DNA from: Ctena decussata
Lineage: Eukaryota > Mollusca > Bivalvia > Lucinida > Lucinidae
Assembly (NCBI GenBank): GCA_963989385.1
Contig: OZ022508.1
Location: 31,146,166 to 31,210,165, forward strand
Direction: 5' to 3'
DNA length: 64,000 nt
A program made the position numbers and the translations under genes. The notes below the pieces were generated by a model. It worked only from the letters and a program-made list of their open reading frames with translations. It was not told where the DNA came from and did not search any database. This document shows, piece by piece, positions 1 through 11,964 of the stretch. Numbering within the stretch: the stretch's first letter is position 1; every line of letters begins with the position of its first letter.

Positions 1-300
1 TTTTGATCACAACTTCGTGTAACTTGCATGTATCCAGGACAGTCAAAACATCTCGGACCAGTTCGAATTTGGGCCAGGTTGGATCCTTCTTTTCTGAGTT
101 ACTTGCCCTTGAGCGATAAATATTTTCCCATAGACTTATAATGGGGAAAACGTTGTCCGGGCTCTAGCTTCTTCATTTTTGATCGCAACTTCTTGTAACT
201 TGCAGGTATCCAGAACAGCTGAAACATCTCGGACCAGTTCGAATTTAGGCAAGGTTGAATCATTCTTTTCAGAGTTACTTGCCCTTGAGCGATAAAATAT
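1..300. repeat. Degenerate tandem repeat, about 170-bp units
   Basis: Two imperfect units share the phrases 'catctcggaccagttcgaa', 'agttacttgcccttgagcga' and 'tattttcccatagactt'. They run directly into the next array (from about 300) through the shared phrase 'gactttgtcatcgctctag', so both probably belong to one larger repeat-bearing element whose left end lies outside the window. The short open frame here on the minus strand is a by-product of the repeat. Confidence 0.75.
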
Positions 301-1460
301 TTTCCCATAGACTTTGTCATCGCTCTAGCCCCTTGATTTGTGGACCTAATTCGATGTAATTTCATACAAATGATTAGTATGACAATATCTTGGATGAATT
401 TGCGTTTCAGCGTTCTGGGATCTAGGTCAAGGTCACAGTGGCTATTTTTAGAAAAACTTTGTCATCACTCTAGCACCTTCATTTATTGACTGATTTTGAT
501 TAAAACTACACACAAATGTTTAGTATGACAATATCTTGAACAAGTTTGCATTTCAGCGTCGTAAGGTCAAGGTCAAGGTCACAGTGGCTATTTTTAGAAA
601 AACTTTGTCATCGCTCTAGCACCTTCATTGTGGACCGAATTCATTTTAATTTCACAGAAGTAATGAGTATGACAATATCTTGGACAAGTTGGAGTTTCAG
701 CCTTCTGGGGTTAAGGTCAAGGCCACAATGGCAATTTTTAGTAAAACTTTGTCATCCCTCTAGCGCCTTCATTTATGGACCGATTTTGATTAAAACTTCA
801 CACAGATGTTTAACACGACAATATCTTGAACAAGCTCATGTTTCAGTATCCTAAGGTCAAAGTCAAGGTCACAGTGGCTATTTTTAGAAAAACTTGGTCA
901 TCGCTCTAGCGCCTTCATTTATGGACAAATTTTGATTTAACTTCACACAAGTGATAAGTATGGCAATATCTTGGGCAAGTTTGCATTTCATCTATATGGG
1001 TCAAGGCCAAGGTCACAGTGGCTATATTTAGAAAAACATTGTCATCACTCTTGCGCCTTCATTTACGGACCAATTTTGATTTAACTTCACACAAATGTTT
1101 AGTATGACAGTATCTTGAACAAGTTTGCATTTCAGCATTCTAAGGTCAAGGTCACAGTTGCTATTTTTAGAAAAACTTTGTCATCGCTCTGGCAACTTCA
1201 TTTATGGACCAACTACACAAATGTTTAGTATGACAATATCTTGAACAAGTTCATGTTTTAGCGTTCTAAGGTCAAGGTCACAGTTGCTGTTTTACTAAAA
1301 ACTTTGTCATCGCATTGGCGACTTCATTTATGGACCGATTTTGATTTAACTTCACACAAATGTCAATATCTTAAACAAGTTCGCTTTTCAGCATTCTAAG
1401 GGCAAGGTCAAGGTCACAGTGGCTATTTTTAGAAAAAATTGTCATAGCTCTAGTGCCTTC
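300..1460. repeat. Tandem array, ~140-bp units with AGGTCAAGGTCA motif
   Basis: About nine degenerate units are marked by 'gtcatcgctctagc' near 317, 449, 609, 750, 898, 1041, 1180, 1304 and 1440. Each also carries 'acaatatcttgaacaag', 'ttcagcgttct' and 'aaggtcaaggtcacagtgg'. Units differ by roughly 10-20% and by small indels. A reverse-oriented stretch of the same family lies at about 50480-50930. No coding potential. Confidence 0.9.
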
Positions 1461-2296
1461 TTTCTGTCTGTCAGTACAATTATCTAGCCTTCTTGGTATG
1501 CCTTTTCTGTGACAAACAGGTAGGCCGAATTTTTCAATTACACCGCATGTGCTGTCCGCAAAGTTTCCTTTCAGCAATGTCTAAAACTAGTTGCCGATTA
1601 TGATGAAACAGTATTCTTGTATAGTTTGCATAAGAATACGCAGAATTTAGAGTATGAAGATTTAGATGTTTCCGAGGACGCCGTCAAGTACATTAAAATA
1701 GACTAATACTGAAGACTCTAAGACATTCGGTTATGTTGGCGGTCTACCATGTGTTCAAGTTCGGTTAAACGATATGTAAATTTTGTAAACGTTTACCACA
1801 TATACAAGAACTGTTACCCTTTATCCGTGTACACGTAGAATCCCCAGTGGTGCTATTCAGATGAAAGCGGTTCAGGTAAAAAATTAGGTCACTACCTCAA
1901 ATCTTAGAAAAATCTTGTGTACACTCTACAGGGCACTGTTTTTATCCAATTCATGAAGCTTAAACAGACTGTTCAGTTTTATGAAATCTGGGACAGGTTT
2001 GTAAGTTGGTCTTGTCAGGTCAAAAACTAGGTCACTAAATCAGATATGAGAATAACCTTGAGTACACTCTAGAGGGCACAGTTTTGATTCAGTCTTTGTT
2101 CAAAAAAATTATTTCTATGTAATTTAGGACTTGGTGCCCTAGTGACCTCCTTTATTAACCAGTTTGTTACCAGTATAACTTCACAGCTGTATTAAACTTG
2201 TTTGACTTCAAAATCTGCACTCATCTAAAACCACTGGTTTAAGGTTTGTAACAAATGAATGAAGTAACAAAATGTGTCTGTTGACAGTAAGATCGC
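1460..2296. other. Unassigned, with degenerate repeat remnants
   Basis: No gene seen. From about 1880 the phrases 'aggtcactacctcaaatcttag' and 'aggtcactaaatcagatatgag', each followed by 'cttg.gtacactctagagggcac', show two decayed units of another repeat leading to the hairpin terminus at 2297. Confidence 0.5.
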
Positions 2297-2333
2297 AGGT
2301 GAGCTACAGGACCATTGGTCCTCTTGTTTATTA
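2297..2333. repeat. Hairpin terminus of a repeat element
   Basis: A 'caggtgag' block is followed by the perfect hairpin AGGACCATTGGTCCT (2308-2322) and then 'cttgtttattattg'. The same architecture occurs at 58438-58483 ('caggtgag', hairpin AGGGCCTCATGGCCCT, 'cctgtttcattatt'). The stem bases differ while pairing is kept in both, so this is a structured terminus shared by one repeat family. Confidence 0.6.
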
Positions 2334-4224
2334 TTGAAATGGTCCTTTTTTAACCATAAATTTCGTATGACACTTTTCTAAAGGAATCTCAATCTTTATT
2401 TTGATTATCAAATTACATTTGTCTAGGCTACACTGTCAAATAATGCTTCAGGGCGGAACCCATGAGCCTAGGAATATTTGTCTTGCTAAAATACTTACAT
2501 CTGATACGCTGAAGTTTATACTAGTAATTTAGTTACTCACTCATTTCGAAAGTCTACATTTTAAGAAATAGATCAGCTCTAACAGTGATTTGTTTAGGAA
2601 TAAATCACTTGTTGGAGATCTCTTGTAAAGTTGATCATATCACAAATGCGGAGCGCGAGTGATATATTTACTTACAACCGACGGACAAACAGTCATTTGC
2701 TATTCAACATATCACCTTGGAATCTGAACTATAATTCCGATTCTAACATACAAAATCGCAGAAAACATATTCAATTTTCCCCAATTCTTCCAACCATACT
2801 TCTTGCATGAAAAAAAATCCCGCCAATAATGCAGACTGTAAAAAGCGTATATGTATTTCTTTTCCCCGATATTCTTCTGAAACATAGGCGCCGCACCGTC
2901 TAAGGTTAGGAAAACGCTGTTTGTCTTCGTTTGTTTTGACAACGACCTTAGAAATTGGCTCACGCACGACGAAACAGTAAATTATTCAGAATAAATCATG
3001 GCAATTTTTCATTACCTCGATAGGTGCACTGTGTTAGAGTTTTTCAGAAGTAATGCATTACAAGGATTTAGAGCGAGACAAATAAGCTTTAATGCTACAC
3101 CATCTTGAGGCAAGAAACACTCCAAGGAAATGAATATAGCTCAGCCGGTTAGAATGTGAATGTTTGTGACCAGTATGGAATGTGCCAGCGGTAAGGTCAT
3201 GTTGCACCGGCTTACATAGACCTAAGGATAGTCTGGTGGCCATCTGGGAAATAGGTGACCACTCTCTTGGCTTTTTGCCTTGGTTTATTTCATTTGGTAA
3301 GCGGTTGTGTCGGTTGCCTGAGCTTGCGTTGTCTTTACACTAGTAGAAATTACTCTTAATTAACTCTTAGAAATTACTCTTAAATATTCCTCTCCAATGT
3401 TTAGCTAAATTAATAGTAAACTAAGCGGCAAATAGAACTGATACATAGGACTTCTGATATGTAAAACAATTGTCATCGGCGTTCTTATCCGACGTCATAA
3501 AGTAAACACAAGATGCCGAGGCACTGGAATGTTGTTTAGATGCAGAGTGCCAATAGTTAAGATCACTGAATTTCAGTGATAAATTTCGACCCTTTTAAAA
3601 ACATGCGTCCAAACTGTCGTCAAATTCAACTTCATCTTTACCAAAGAAGCATTGTCTATAGACGAAATATCAAACTGTAAGGCGCTACATTGCTTGTGGT
3701 CATGTCATTTCCGTTTTGGAAATTAAAGGCAAACTTGTCAACACTTATTTAAAAAATGACCGATAGTGCAATTTTCCTATAAACTCTTATCATTTTTGTC
3801 TGACGGAAAATTGGAAGTCTTTGATACAGAAATTTGAAACTTTTAGGAAACACATCTTTTACATGATTTCTGAGCTGACGAAGCACTTCTTATATGCGCG
3901 ATATTTGTATCCAGAAAATCAGATTTTTTTCCGAAAAAGTGTTGAATTGGAAAAATGCATTAAAAGTACACATGCCATAGTCCTTAAAATCTATATGTTT
4001 TGGACCAAAATATCAACAGATGTATGCTAATGCATATTGTCTTTCTAAGTCAATAAACTGTATCTTTGTTTAACACTTTGCAAATTTTCTGCAGGATGTG
4101 TCACAGAACCATCGTGAAACTGAAATATGTCTACTTTTTCTCGAGGTGTATATAATTTTAACAGCATGGTTTAGCTTGTTAGTAAGCGTACCTTATATCT
4201 ATCTTTAAACAATCGAAACGATGA
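2334..4224. other. Non-coding, no gene recognised
   Basis: AT-rich sequence downstream of gene 1. It holds a tRNA-like remnant near 3125-3245 and otherwise only short unsupported open frames. If gene 1 has a last exon like gene 2, it should lie here or to the left of the window; none was recognised. Confidence 0.5.
3125..3245 (+). repeat. tRNA-derived SINE-like remnant
   Basis: 'atagctcagccggttagaatg' closely resembles the D-arm and A box of a tRNA (TAGCTCAGCCGG). A convincing B box is not visible at the expected distance (only 'gcggtaaggtcat'). Probably an old SINE head rather than a functional tRNA. Confidence 0.4.
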
Positions 4225-4778
4225 TCAAAACAAATACCTTTCTTTATTTTCGTCTCCAACCGTGTTACATCGCTTAGAAGTCAGCGCATAAGCTCCAGTG
4301 CCTAATGCACCAGCTGCTGCTACCCCAGCCACAGTCGAGAGAGCAATTACATTCGTAGGTTTATCAAGAAACGAACCACTGCTTACAGTAGCATTTTCAG
4401 TCGGTGTTGTTGCTGCAGAATACGTGTAGTTAATATTTATAAAACTTAGTGTTGATGAAATTATGGCTTCTGAATACTTTTGCGTGGACATAGTTGAGAA
4501 AGAATTGTCAGAAAACAGTTTTCCTGTCTCCTCTATAAGCAAAGCTTCCGTCAGAAATTTTGCCCCAGAAGTACGAAATGTAGATATTGTTGTTGTTTCA
4601 GTCAAACTGGTCACAGAGATGTCAAGAAATGTAAAGTTTGCCATTGCCGTTACTTGTGTACTATCAGGATAATTTCTATCGGAGCATGTAAACAGCAATT
4701 GGTATTTAAACGGGAAATATTGTATAGAATTGGGAGTTGTGAAGACAGTCAGTAGCGCCTTATGTGCTTCCGACAAGC
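4225..4778 (-). CDS. Gene 1 exon 5: stalk, membrane span and tail
   Basis: The acceptor is 'ttctttatttcag' and entry is in phase 1. The exon codes for a short conserved segment ending FTC, a Ser/Thr-rich stalk, the span VIALSTVAGVAAAGALG..., then a tail ending ENKERYLF and TGA. The matching exon of gene 2 aligns at both ends (GSFLDKPTNV versus GSFFDEPANV). At 4238 the sequence AG|GTATTT sits exactly where gene 2 has AG|GTACCA. The exon may therefore end at 4238 and splice onward, in which case the YLF tail is read-through. Confidence 0.85.
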
Positions 4779-7700
4779 CTGAAATAAAGAAAAAGATAAG
4801 ATTTAAAGTAACTGATTAAAGGTTTTTTTTTATTTATTTTTTTTTTCGATTTTGTGTCAGACAGAAAAAAGCAATACAACAAGATCAACATGCATCATGA
4901 TGGTTCCCCTAGCAACACAAGTCTTACTTCTTAATCCTGTTTGGATTATTTCTAACAGCACTTATTAATTAGTACTCTGATAGCGATAATTTCTATAAAC
5001 TGTAAATAGCTTTGTATGTCATTATACAGTGTTTCGTTAAAATATAATGTTCGGCTTGTTTAAAAGCCAAACATACTGGCAATATTGGATAAGTAATAGC
5101 TCAACAATCGCCTTCAGATAATCCAGATTGATAAGTTATATTGTCACCCTAACAATGATGTGTGACAAATATTTTATCTTGAAATGCAAATATGTGTGAT
5201 GCAAACAAGCAGGCCTTTACTGAGTCAGTACAAATGCTTAGTTTAAACATATTTATTTCAACAAAATATAGACATACAATATTTTACAAAATACAATTTT
5301 AATAGGATAAGAACGGAAGCTACAAGCTTATTTAGTTCTTCTCCTTGCATACATGATATTACACATGAAATGACGGATAAGTTGTACACTACTATGTTGA
5401 AACAGAATACAGTAATACGTGATAATTCGGGTAATGTATAAACAGACTAGTGATAATCAGACAAAATGGACAGCAAAAAATATCTATCAATTGGGAAGGA
5501 TAAGAGTGAGCGACAGTACAGACACATGCTTATAAATACAAATGCTTAACATAGGAAATACATCAGAGACATCTATAGGCACTGACAAAGCTTTATACAA
5601 TACACCATTGTCCTTTAGCTTTACATGATTGGCCTAAAAGGCACCTTGGGTCAGATCGGCAAAATAATATAAAAAAGGACTCCCTGTACCTGCTGCCTTG
5701 ATATCAAATTCTCGATTTTTCTTATTCTTGCACTTGATTCTGCACGTGTACGAAGCACATTCTTTCGTTGCATTCAAGTGAAGCTGGTATACTGGAATTT
5801 TTGGTTCTCGTGTCTGACCATCTATCTTGACTGTTATCTCCCCGGAGATGTCAAGCTCTGAAATCTGATAATGTAAGAACTTATCACTGATAATTTCAGA
5901 TTAAGAAAAAAATGATTAGTGCAGTTATTCTAATAAACACAAATCCGGATCTCACCAGTCATGCTGCGATACAAGTTAGTCAGGTTTACAACTTAAATGC
6001 TTTTATACAGTCGCCTTTCTGTTGTGGATGCATTTAAAGTTAAATCTGTGATGATTATAGTATTACCCTAAACTGTAATTCGAAATATGAAACGCAACAG
6101 ACCTGTCAACAATAACCGGTCGTTCGAAAGATTCGTATATTTTATTTACGACTTCTGAATGTAGCAAACGCACATAGCATTTGCCCATTATATCTCCTTC
6201 TAAAGATATGTCTTTAACTTTAACGTTTTTCACATGTGCGCAGTAAATATACGCAACCACTGATAAAGCTGAACGTCTCGCAAACAAATATCCACTGCGA
6301 TAATGCCAATCACCATGAAGTTTGACACAAAATCTAGACTTTAAAGTGGCAGTTCAAATGCTTCTGCAAGGGACATCAAGATCATTCGTCGCCAGGGAGT
6401 ACTATGTGAGCAAACTCTTTCGATCTAAATCATACCAGCGTTAGCATCAGAACGGAACGACAACTGATTGGCTCAAACATGTGCGCCATGCATCACGTTG
6501 TGTCGACAGTACCGGTTCTGCAAAACCCGACTGCAAAATCGGTTACTTACAACCGTTGAAACTGATGAGGCAACTCTCGGTACCTTTATCAGTGTGATCA
6601 GTTCCGCTACTGTCATAAATCGCCCTCCGAATCTTCGGGTTAAGGCTTGTTGCCAATTTTATGGAAACGGCGGTCAAACCCGACATGGACTCCACCCGCC
6701 CCCTCCCAATACCCACACAAAACAAACAAGCAAACTGTGATTGTGTCGTGGGAAAGAGACAGATTTTAACCGTTCCTGTCTGATGGATTAAGTCAGTCTC
6801 TGTATTGATTTTAATCTAGAGTTACATTTCTGTTTTTCGCTCAGTATACTGGTTATTTTCTGCACATGTACCGTAATCCAATAATAGAATTAACAGATCC
6901 TGCTTCGATATCATCTGTTCGCGCAGGCCTTCACTTGAGAAATACAATGTACATACATTTATGACTTTTTGGCTGTAAGCAAAAGCTTATCAGATAACTT
7001 GCAAGCGCTAACTGGAAATAGCATTTACTGTGAGCAGCTGCATGTTTGTGTTATGTCAAACAGATGGAGAATGATCTTATACGTTGTCCTTACCGCTTTG
7101 TCTGCAGTCACAGTAACAGTCACCTCACAACTTATCTCATCTTGAATACCAAATCGCAAATGCTCAATAAGACCTGGATAAGGACATCGACTTGTCTTCA
7201 AACAATCTAAAGTGGAGAAACAAGACAATCTGTTACTCATCAACTTGTTTTGATTTCCATCTGTTGACATGTTTATTTTTTTATTATTATTATTTTTTTT
7301 AAAATTATTTATTTATTTTGTAAATTTCAAATTGGAATAAAAAAAACAAAGCTTTAGTCTAAATCATAAAATTTGACTTGCATATTCCAAAGCAGTGCCA
7401 CGTCATGTTTCTTCCTAAACTACCATTAGTAGATCTTTTGGGTGACTAGACAATGACTTTGTATTTGTTTTGTTTTACAAAGAAATAGTTATAAATGCAT
7501 GAGCATGTCGTAATAAATCTAAAGTATATTTTCACAGCATCAAAAGTTATGAAGCTATGAGAAATGAATAGTTGGAGGACAAGAAGATCCAGGACATCAG
7601 ATCTTGCGAACATGAACTCTTCCACATACCCGCCCCTCCCATCCCAACCCCAAAGACACACGCCACGCCTTCCCCGGGCCCCTTCTGGTTAACGTTTAAA

Positions 7701-10700
7701 GCTTTCGTTGCTTGATCGTCAGTTCGTCTGGCACACTTCTAATTTGCTTAAACTGAAATATCCAAACGGTTTCCAGAAGTTTGCCCTAAAACAAAGCTCA
7801 TCGACCTCAGTGATGATTATGTGGAGAAAGAGGAGTGACAGGTTAGGCCGCTCATTTCATGAAAGATTCCCGTATTTATAAAGGCTTTACAGATTACTTA
7901 CCATCTGAAACATGATAATACTTTGAATACTCAGTCAGCATAATTGCATGTTTGTGGCTCATGATATGCCCTGTCTGATTAACAATTGTGAACTTGAAAA
8001 CCGTGTCGGAGTTATCTATGTTTAATCCGAATGTAATACCATTCTCAATACCATCAAAGTTGTCTGGAATACAGAACAGAGTTTAAAGCTGCAAGATCTG
8101 TAACTTTAAATCTTTTGATTTTAGAAGTTATGTTTCTAATTTGCAAAAATACAATAATATAGCTAAGCGTAGGATATACTTCACCAGGCTCATAAATCTT
8201 AACAAATTACTACGATCAAAACAATAGCGTTTAAGTAAAGCTATCAACTGTCTAGAAGTTTCTTCTGGCACGTCAATAATTAGCAGGAAGCTATAATACT
8301 TGTTTTCATAAAGTTAATTCATTTTTTCCTGCAGTTTTCAGTTGTAGGGAACAGATGTATTGTGGTAGTAAACTTTATGCTACTTTTACAAATGATTTAA
8401 ACAGAAAGTAAGTATTTCCAATAAATGGTCAGAAGTGAAGACCTAGTCTCTTTAAATACTATACTGCTCACAAAATGTAGGGGATATTTTGACTTAAAAA
8501 AGAGTACAAACATGAATAATAATGGCTGGGTTAGATTATTATTGTTTTTGATATAGCATGATTCAAGTGACAAAATTCAGCTAAAGCAGAAACTGTCACA
8601 GCAGGTCACGTGACATGGAGCAACACCTAAAGGACAATGGGGTCCACACCTCAATTTCGCATCGACAGAAAAATTCTTTTGGACCCTAGGATACTGTAAA
8701 TATTTAAATTCTTCATATTTTTCCAAACTGAAAACATCCACTTTGGTAGGCTCTATTGCGTTATTTAAGGTGTATGGCCCTTGCAAATGTCACCATCGGT
8801 GAAACAATTCACCACGCAATGGCATCGTTTACGCCTGCCGTTTCGTCATGTGATAAAACCGCATGAAAAAGGTATCTGCATCTTTTTATCTGAGGCATTA
8901 GGCGTCTGTCGTTATAACGTTTGCATAGAAATGATAAGTCATTGCTGTGCTGGATTTGTGCGAAGTTGTCGACCCCTTGTTTACTTTCAATTTATTCTAG
9001 GTCACGTGACAAGCTTAACAGTATCAATATTCATATTGAAGGTCTCTATGAATATTTGTTTTATGATCAACAACAGTTTGATATCCATCTACTTATTTTT
9101 TTTAATTCTGCTTTCTTAAATGTCTCAATATCCATTACTTATTTTCGCATTCATGAGTTGATAAAAAACAGAGATCAGCATGCAATCCATACCTGCTCTA
9201 GGGTTTTCCTTTTCCGAGATATGGCGGTGTTCTAGTGGTTAACTAGTGGTTTACTTTCGGCTACCATCCCAGGTTGCCGGTTCGAGCCCCTCAATCGATC
9301 TTTCGGAGCAGACTTTAAACTAACATCCCTGTCTTCGTACACCTATATAATGCATAGATAGGTTTGCTTGCTAACATGCACTGGTTGATCTAAGTGTTTG
9401 CTGGATGCACAGGCTTTATTGCTCTTTACTCCTCCAAATGCAAATTCAAATTTTTAATACACATCTCTTTGGTTAATGCTGAATCGATGTACAATTTTCA
9501 TTTTGTGTTTCTTCTCTGAATAGGGACCAAAAGCATAACAACAGTTTGCTAAAGGAAGTCATGCTTTTCTTAATATTACTTAAGAATCAAATTATCTAAT
9601 GTAAAAATGGCGGCGCTGAAGAAGTCAAATATAGAAATTCGGATCTGTTGCACTGAATTTGGTAAAAGTGCATATTTACTCAGAGGCATAAGAAAGTATA
9701 CACTCTTAGAATGCCAATATTTTACTTATTTTTCACTGCTTGGGTCTGAAATTCTGCGGGAATTATTTTTACGCAAGGTGGATTAATGTGATATAATAAA
9801 ATAGCTGATTGAAAAGGTTGACTAGCAGCACTATATGTATATGCCGGTTTTGTACGTTTCCCACGTGCAGCAAAATGGACGACAAGATTTTGCTGTTAAT
9901 CTGCATTTGAAATTTGGGGTGTTGTTCTAAACAAATCACAATGTTTACTTTTCATTTGCACGCTTAAAACACCTTTATTATTAACTCCACCATTTTTAAA
10001 GGGGGGGGGGGGCATGTTTTGTAACTCAATGTTCACTTCACAGGACGACTTAACACTTCTGAAAGGAATAAGTTATAGAAGGAAAGAATGTGCTCATTGT
10101 GGAGCATATTCTTTGCTCTAAGAGCCCCCCCCCCCATCTACACACGCACACACTCACACATTAACAGTAAAACATGCAACCGTAGAGTGACTTCATTTGA
10201 AATTGCATCGGTTTACCTAAAACTGTTTCCATACCTAACTACTCAATTAAGTTGAAAGCATTAAAAATTTTATGCTGCTAAAATGGGAAAATCCGTATCG
10301 TTTCTGTAGTTGGGTCTAGAGGCCATCGATTTCGTTTATTATGAATTTTATTCTATTTGGTGTTTGAAGTAAAACAAGTATTAGTTATACTATTGGCATT
10401 TAACTTATTAGTATCATGTTCTGTTACTTTGTTTCATCAAATTCTTATTACCATATTCCAAAGAGGGCTTATGACAGCCTATACGTAGCAATATCCATGT
10501 TTCCGGAGCAATTGTGGTATGTTTTCTGAAATTCTTCTCCCAGTGGCCTTTTCAACTCACAAAGATGACATATTTAAGTTTTCTTCATTCTGTTCATTAT
10601 TTTGAATCTGATGTTCTTTCCGTGCGAGTTTGATTCTTTCTAAGGAGAAAACAGCTCAATGTTTGTGCGCATATATTTTGATAGCGACATCCTCAGCCGC

Positions 10701-11348
10701 ACTATCTGCGCACATTTACTATCTGAACCGGGAAACTTACTGAATTATAAAACGCTAAAATGTGATAAAATATATCCGACCACAATCCGAAGATAACTTG
10801 TATATTAATAGAGATCATATAAAAGAAGCAATCACATAGAAAAGACGTTTCAATATTATATAAGCAATAGAAATGTACATACTGAGTAGTTTTTTCTTGC
10901 TTCGACCTTCTCTTATTTATGTTTTGTTAGCATACGAGAAAGCTGTTTGAGGCAACCAGTGTAATGGGAGATAGATTAATATAGACTGTATGTTTTAAGA
11001 AATAAGGACAGTGCTGGATTTGGTTAGTTGGTTGTTTAGGTTGCAATGGTCCTTTGAGACAATAATACAGTCTATATCGAGACGTCTCTTAAAGAGATAA
11101 GAAGAATAAAGATAGACAAGAGTGAAACGTCCAGACAGCCCCATCCCGCACTTGTTGCCAGCACAGCCGGCACTTAGTCTACTTTATGGCAAAGATTGAC
11201 AGCTAACATGTACATGTGGCTTTGCAGGTAAAAATCAAATACATTATAACAAGTACTTACATATGCACTCGCAATCTCCATTTTGTGAAAAAAGCATCAA
11301 AAGCGTTAATTTAATTATTGCAGGTATAAGACATGTATGAAGGCACAT
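4225..11348 (-). CDS. Gene 1: five-exon type I membrane protein, family unknown
   Basis: Joining five minus-strand exons (11348-11261, 8063-7902, 7206-7094, 5864-5690, 4778-4225) gives a continuous frame of 364 codons including the stop. Every junction has GT/AG borders and compatible phases (1, 1, 0, 1). Order of parts: hydrophobic N-terminal signal peptide (about residues 1-23), ectodomain with Cys in CPYPG, EISC and ECASYxC contexts and an N-glycosylation motif NAT, Ser/Thr-rich stalk, Gly/Ala-rich transmembrane segment (about residues 323-345), short basic tail. I do not recognise the family. Gene 2 is a paralogue on the same strand with the same exon phases, which argues strongly that the model is real. 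A retrotransposon lies about 0.6 kb upstream of the start codon. The end is uncertain: a donor at the end of exon 5 could lead to another exon. Confidence 0.75.
5690..5864 (-). CDS. Gene 1 exon 4: Cys-rich ectodomain segment
   Basis: Acceptor 'ttacattatcag', donor G|gtacagg. It codes for 58 residues including ISGEITVKIDGQTRE, VYQLHLNATKECASY and TCRIKC. About half the residues match gene 2 exon 4, including the NAT sequon and the ECASYxC spacing. The 175-bp length is one codon longer than the gene 2 exon. Confidence 0.85.
7094..7206 (-). CDS. Gene 1 exon 3: CPYPG ectodomain segment
   Basis: Acceptor 'tctccactttag', donor GCG|gtaagg. The 113-bp exon reads CLKTSRCPYPGLIEH, then FGIQDEISCEVTVTVTADKA. 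The gene 2 exon at 45696-45808 has the same length and phase and keeps CPYPGL and FGIxDEISCxVTxTVTA. Confidence 0.85.
7902..8063 (-). CDS. Gene 1 exon 2: ectodomain segment without gene 2 match
   Basis: Acceptor 'ctgtattccag', donor G|gtaagtaatc. The 162-bp exon (phase 1 to 1, so skippable without a frameshift) reads NFDGIENGITFGLNID, then FKFTIVNQTGHIMSHKH and TEYSKYYHVSD. I found no counterpart upstream of gene 2 exon 3, so it was lost in gene 2, gained in gene 1, or not recognised. Confidence 0.65.
8070..9200. other. Intron 1 of gene 1, no feature seen
   Basis: AT-rich sequence inside the proposed 3.2-kb first intron. Open frames here (for example 8781-9235) overlap each other, have no recognisable domain, and are taken as chance. 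Confidence 0.5.
9215..9430 (+). repeat. tRNA-derived SINE
   Basis: The A-box-like TGTTCTAGTGG (9228-9238) and the good B box GGTTCGAGCCC (9289-9299) have tRNA-like spacing. A non-tRNA body of about 120 bp follows. No acceptor stem or CCA closes the structure, so it is a SINE in the first intron of gene 1 rather than a tRNA gene. Confidence 0.7.
9431..10960. other. Intron 1 of gene 1, low-complexity runs only
   Basis: No gene seen. A run of about 13-14 G near 9999-10012 and a run of about 13 C near 10121-10134, each next to A/T-rich or CA-rich sequence, are the only marked features. Confidence 0.5.
11015..11115 (-). repeat. SINE 3' tail, copy 1
   Basis: Read on the minus strand, 'ctcgatatagactgta' followed by 'ttgtctcaaa.gg.c' and 'aacaaccaa' matches the plus-strand sequence at 38745-38815. 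A third fragment of the same tail is at 56394-56430 on the minus strand. Confidence 0.6.
11261..11348 (-). CDS. Gene 1 exon 1: signal peptide
   Basis: The ATG at 11348-11346 opens an 88-bp frame (29 codons plus one base) ending at a consensus donor |GTAAGTACTT. The peptide has the hydrophobic core LIPAIIKLTLLMLF followed by a polar Cys-containing stretch (NGDCECI), typical of a secretory signal peptide. Its phase fits exon 2, and also exon 3 if exon 2 is skipped. The 3.2-kb intron and the absence of a second copy for comparison keep this below the other exons. Confidence 0.6.
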
Positions 11349-11474
11349 TATTTTCCTCATACCCATGAGTATTTCCAATCGAAAATTTTGGACTTGATAT
11401 TTATTACAAAAAAAGGCAGGAAAACTAAATGCCAGGTAAGAATAGACCTGTATAAAAGACAGCTATGGTAGAAC

Positions 11475-11690
11475 CGGGTAACTTCGGACAGCGGGTAAAT
11501 TCGGACATACCATTGCAAACAGTCAAAATCTAGATGAGACGGCTCATTATGAGCCGTCTCATCAAGATAATGAGCCGTCTCATCTAGATTTTAACTGTTT
11601 GCCCAGTTAATTTTGCTTTAATTCCAAACAAATGACATATAAAGGAAATAATGTTATTGTCCGAATTTACCCGCTGTCCGAATTTACCCG
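11475..11690. mobile_element. MITE with doubled terminal repeats and inner palindrome
   Basis: The 33-bp terminal inverted repeats (11475-11507 and 11658-11690) match except at one base. Each consists of two direct copies of CGGGTAAATTCGGACA-type sequence joined by GCG-like bases. Inside, 35-bp arms (11516-11550 and 11567-11601) form a second inverted repeat with one mismatch, built around GATGAGACGGCTCAT. Weaker symmetry extends to about 11467 and 11698. No coding capacity, so a non-autonomous DNA element. It lies between the gene 1 start codon and the LTR retrotransposon. Confidence 0.9.
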
Positions 11691-11960
11691 ACTTTACCCT
11701 GATTACTAGGTAGACAAATGGGAGCCTTAGTTTGTACTTTTTTTATACAAAAATGAAGAGTATAAAAACAACCTGATATACGAGATCATTCTCGCATCGA
11801 TTATTATTTTACCTGTGTTTGATATACCTTTGATGGTTGTGTTACATGTCTACTTTGATGTGACAGTCTCTTTGCAGTTGAACGGAAATGCAATTAAACA
11901 ACATGAACTAATATTTGACTTGAGAAGTGATGAGAATAATTGAACTTCAACTTTTTAAAA

Positions 11961-11964
11961 TGTG
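11961..11964. repeat. Target-site duplication, left copy (TGTG)
   Basis: TGTG immediately precedes the 5' LTR and recurs at 23768-23771 immediately after the 3' LTR. If the LTR is taken to end one base earlier, the duplication reads ATGTG (5 bp). Either size fits Ty3/Gypsy integrases. Confidence 0.8.

Noticed and set aside
300..1460. CRISPR-like array
   Set aside because: Units are about 140 bp, degenerate throughout, without short identical repeats and unique spacers; the DNA is clearly eukaryotic.
2712..2967. Overlapping minus-strand frames as the missing last exon of gene 1
   Set aside because: No similarity to the gene 2 tail exon and no phase-2 acceptor seen.
6063..6287. Minus-strand frame between gene 1 exons 3 and 4 (KVKDISLEGDIMGK) as an extra exon
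   Set aside because: Faint resemblance to exon 4 only, no good acceptor, and it would break the phase that links exons 3 and 4 in both paralogues.
9228..9299. Functional tRNA gene
   Set aside because: A and B boxes are present but no acceptor stem closes, and a SINE body follows; the same applies to 24005, 48350 and 55060.
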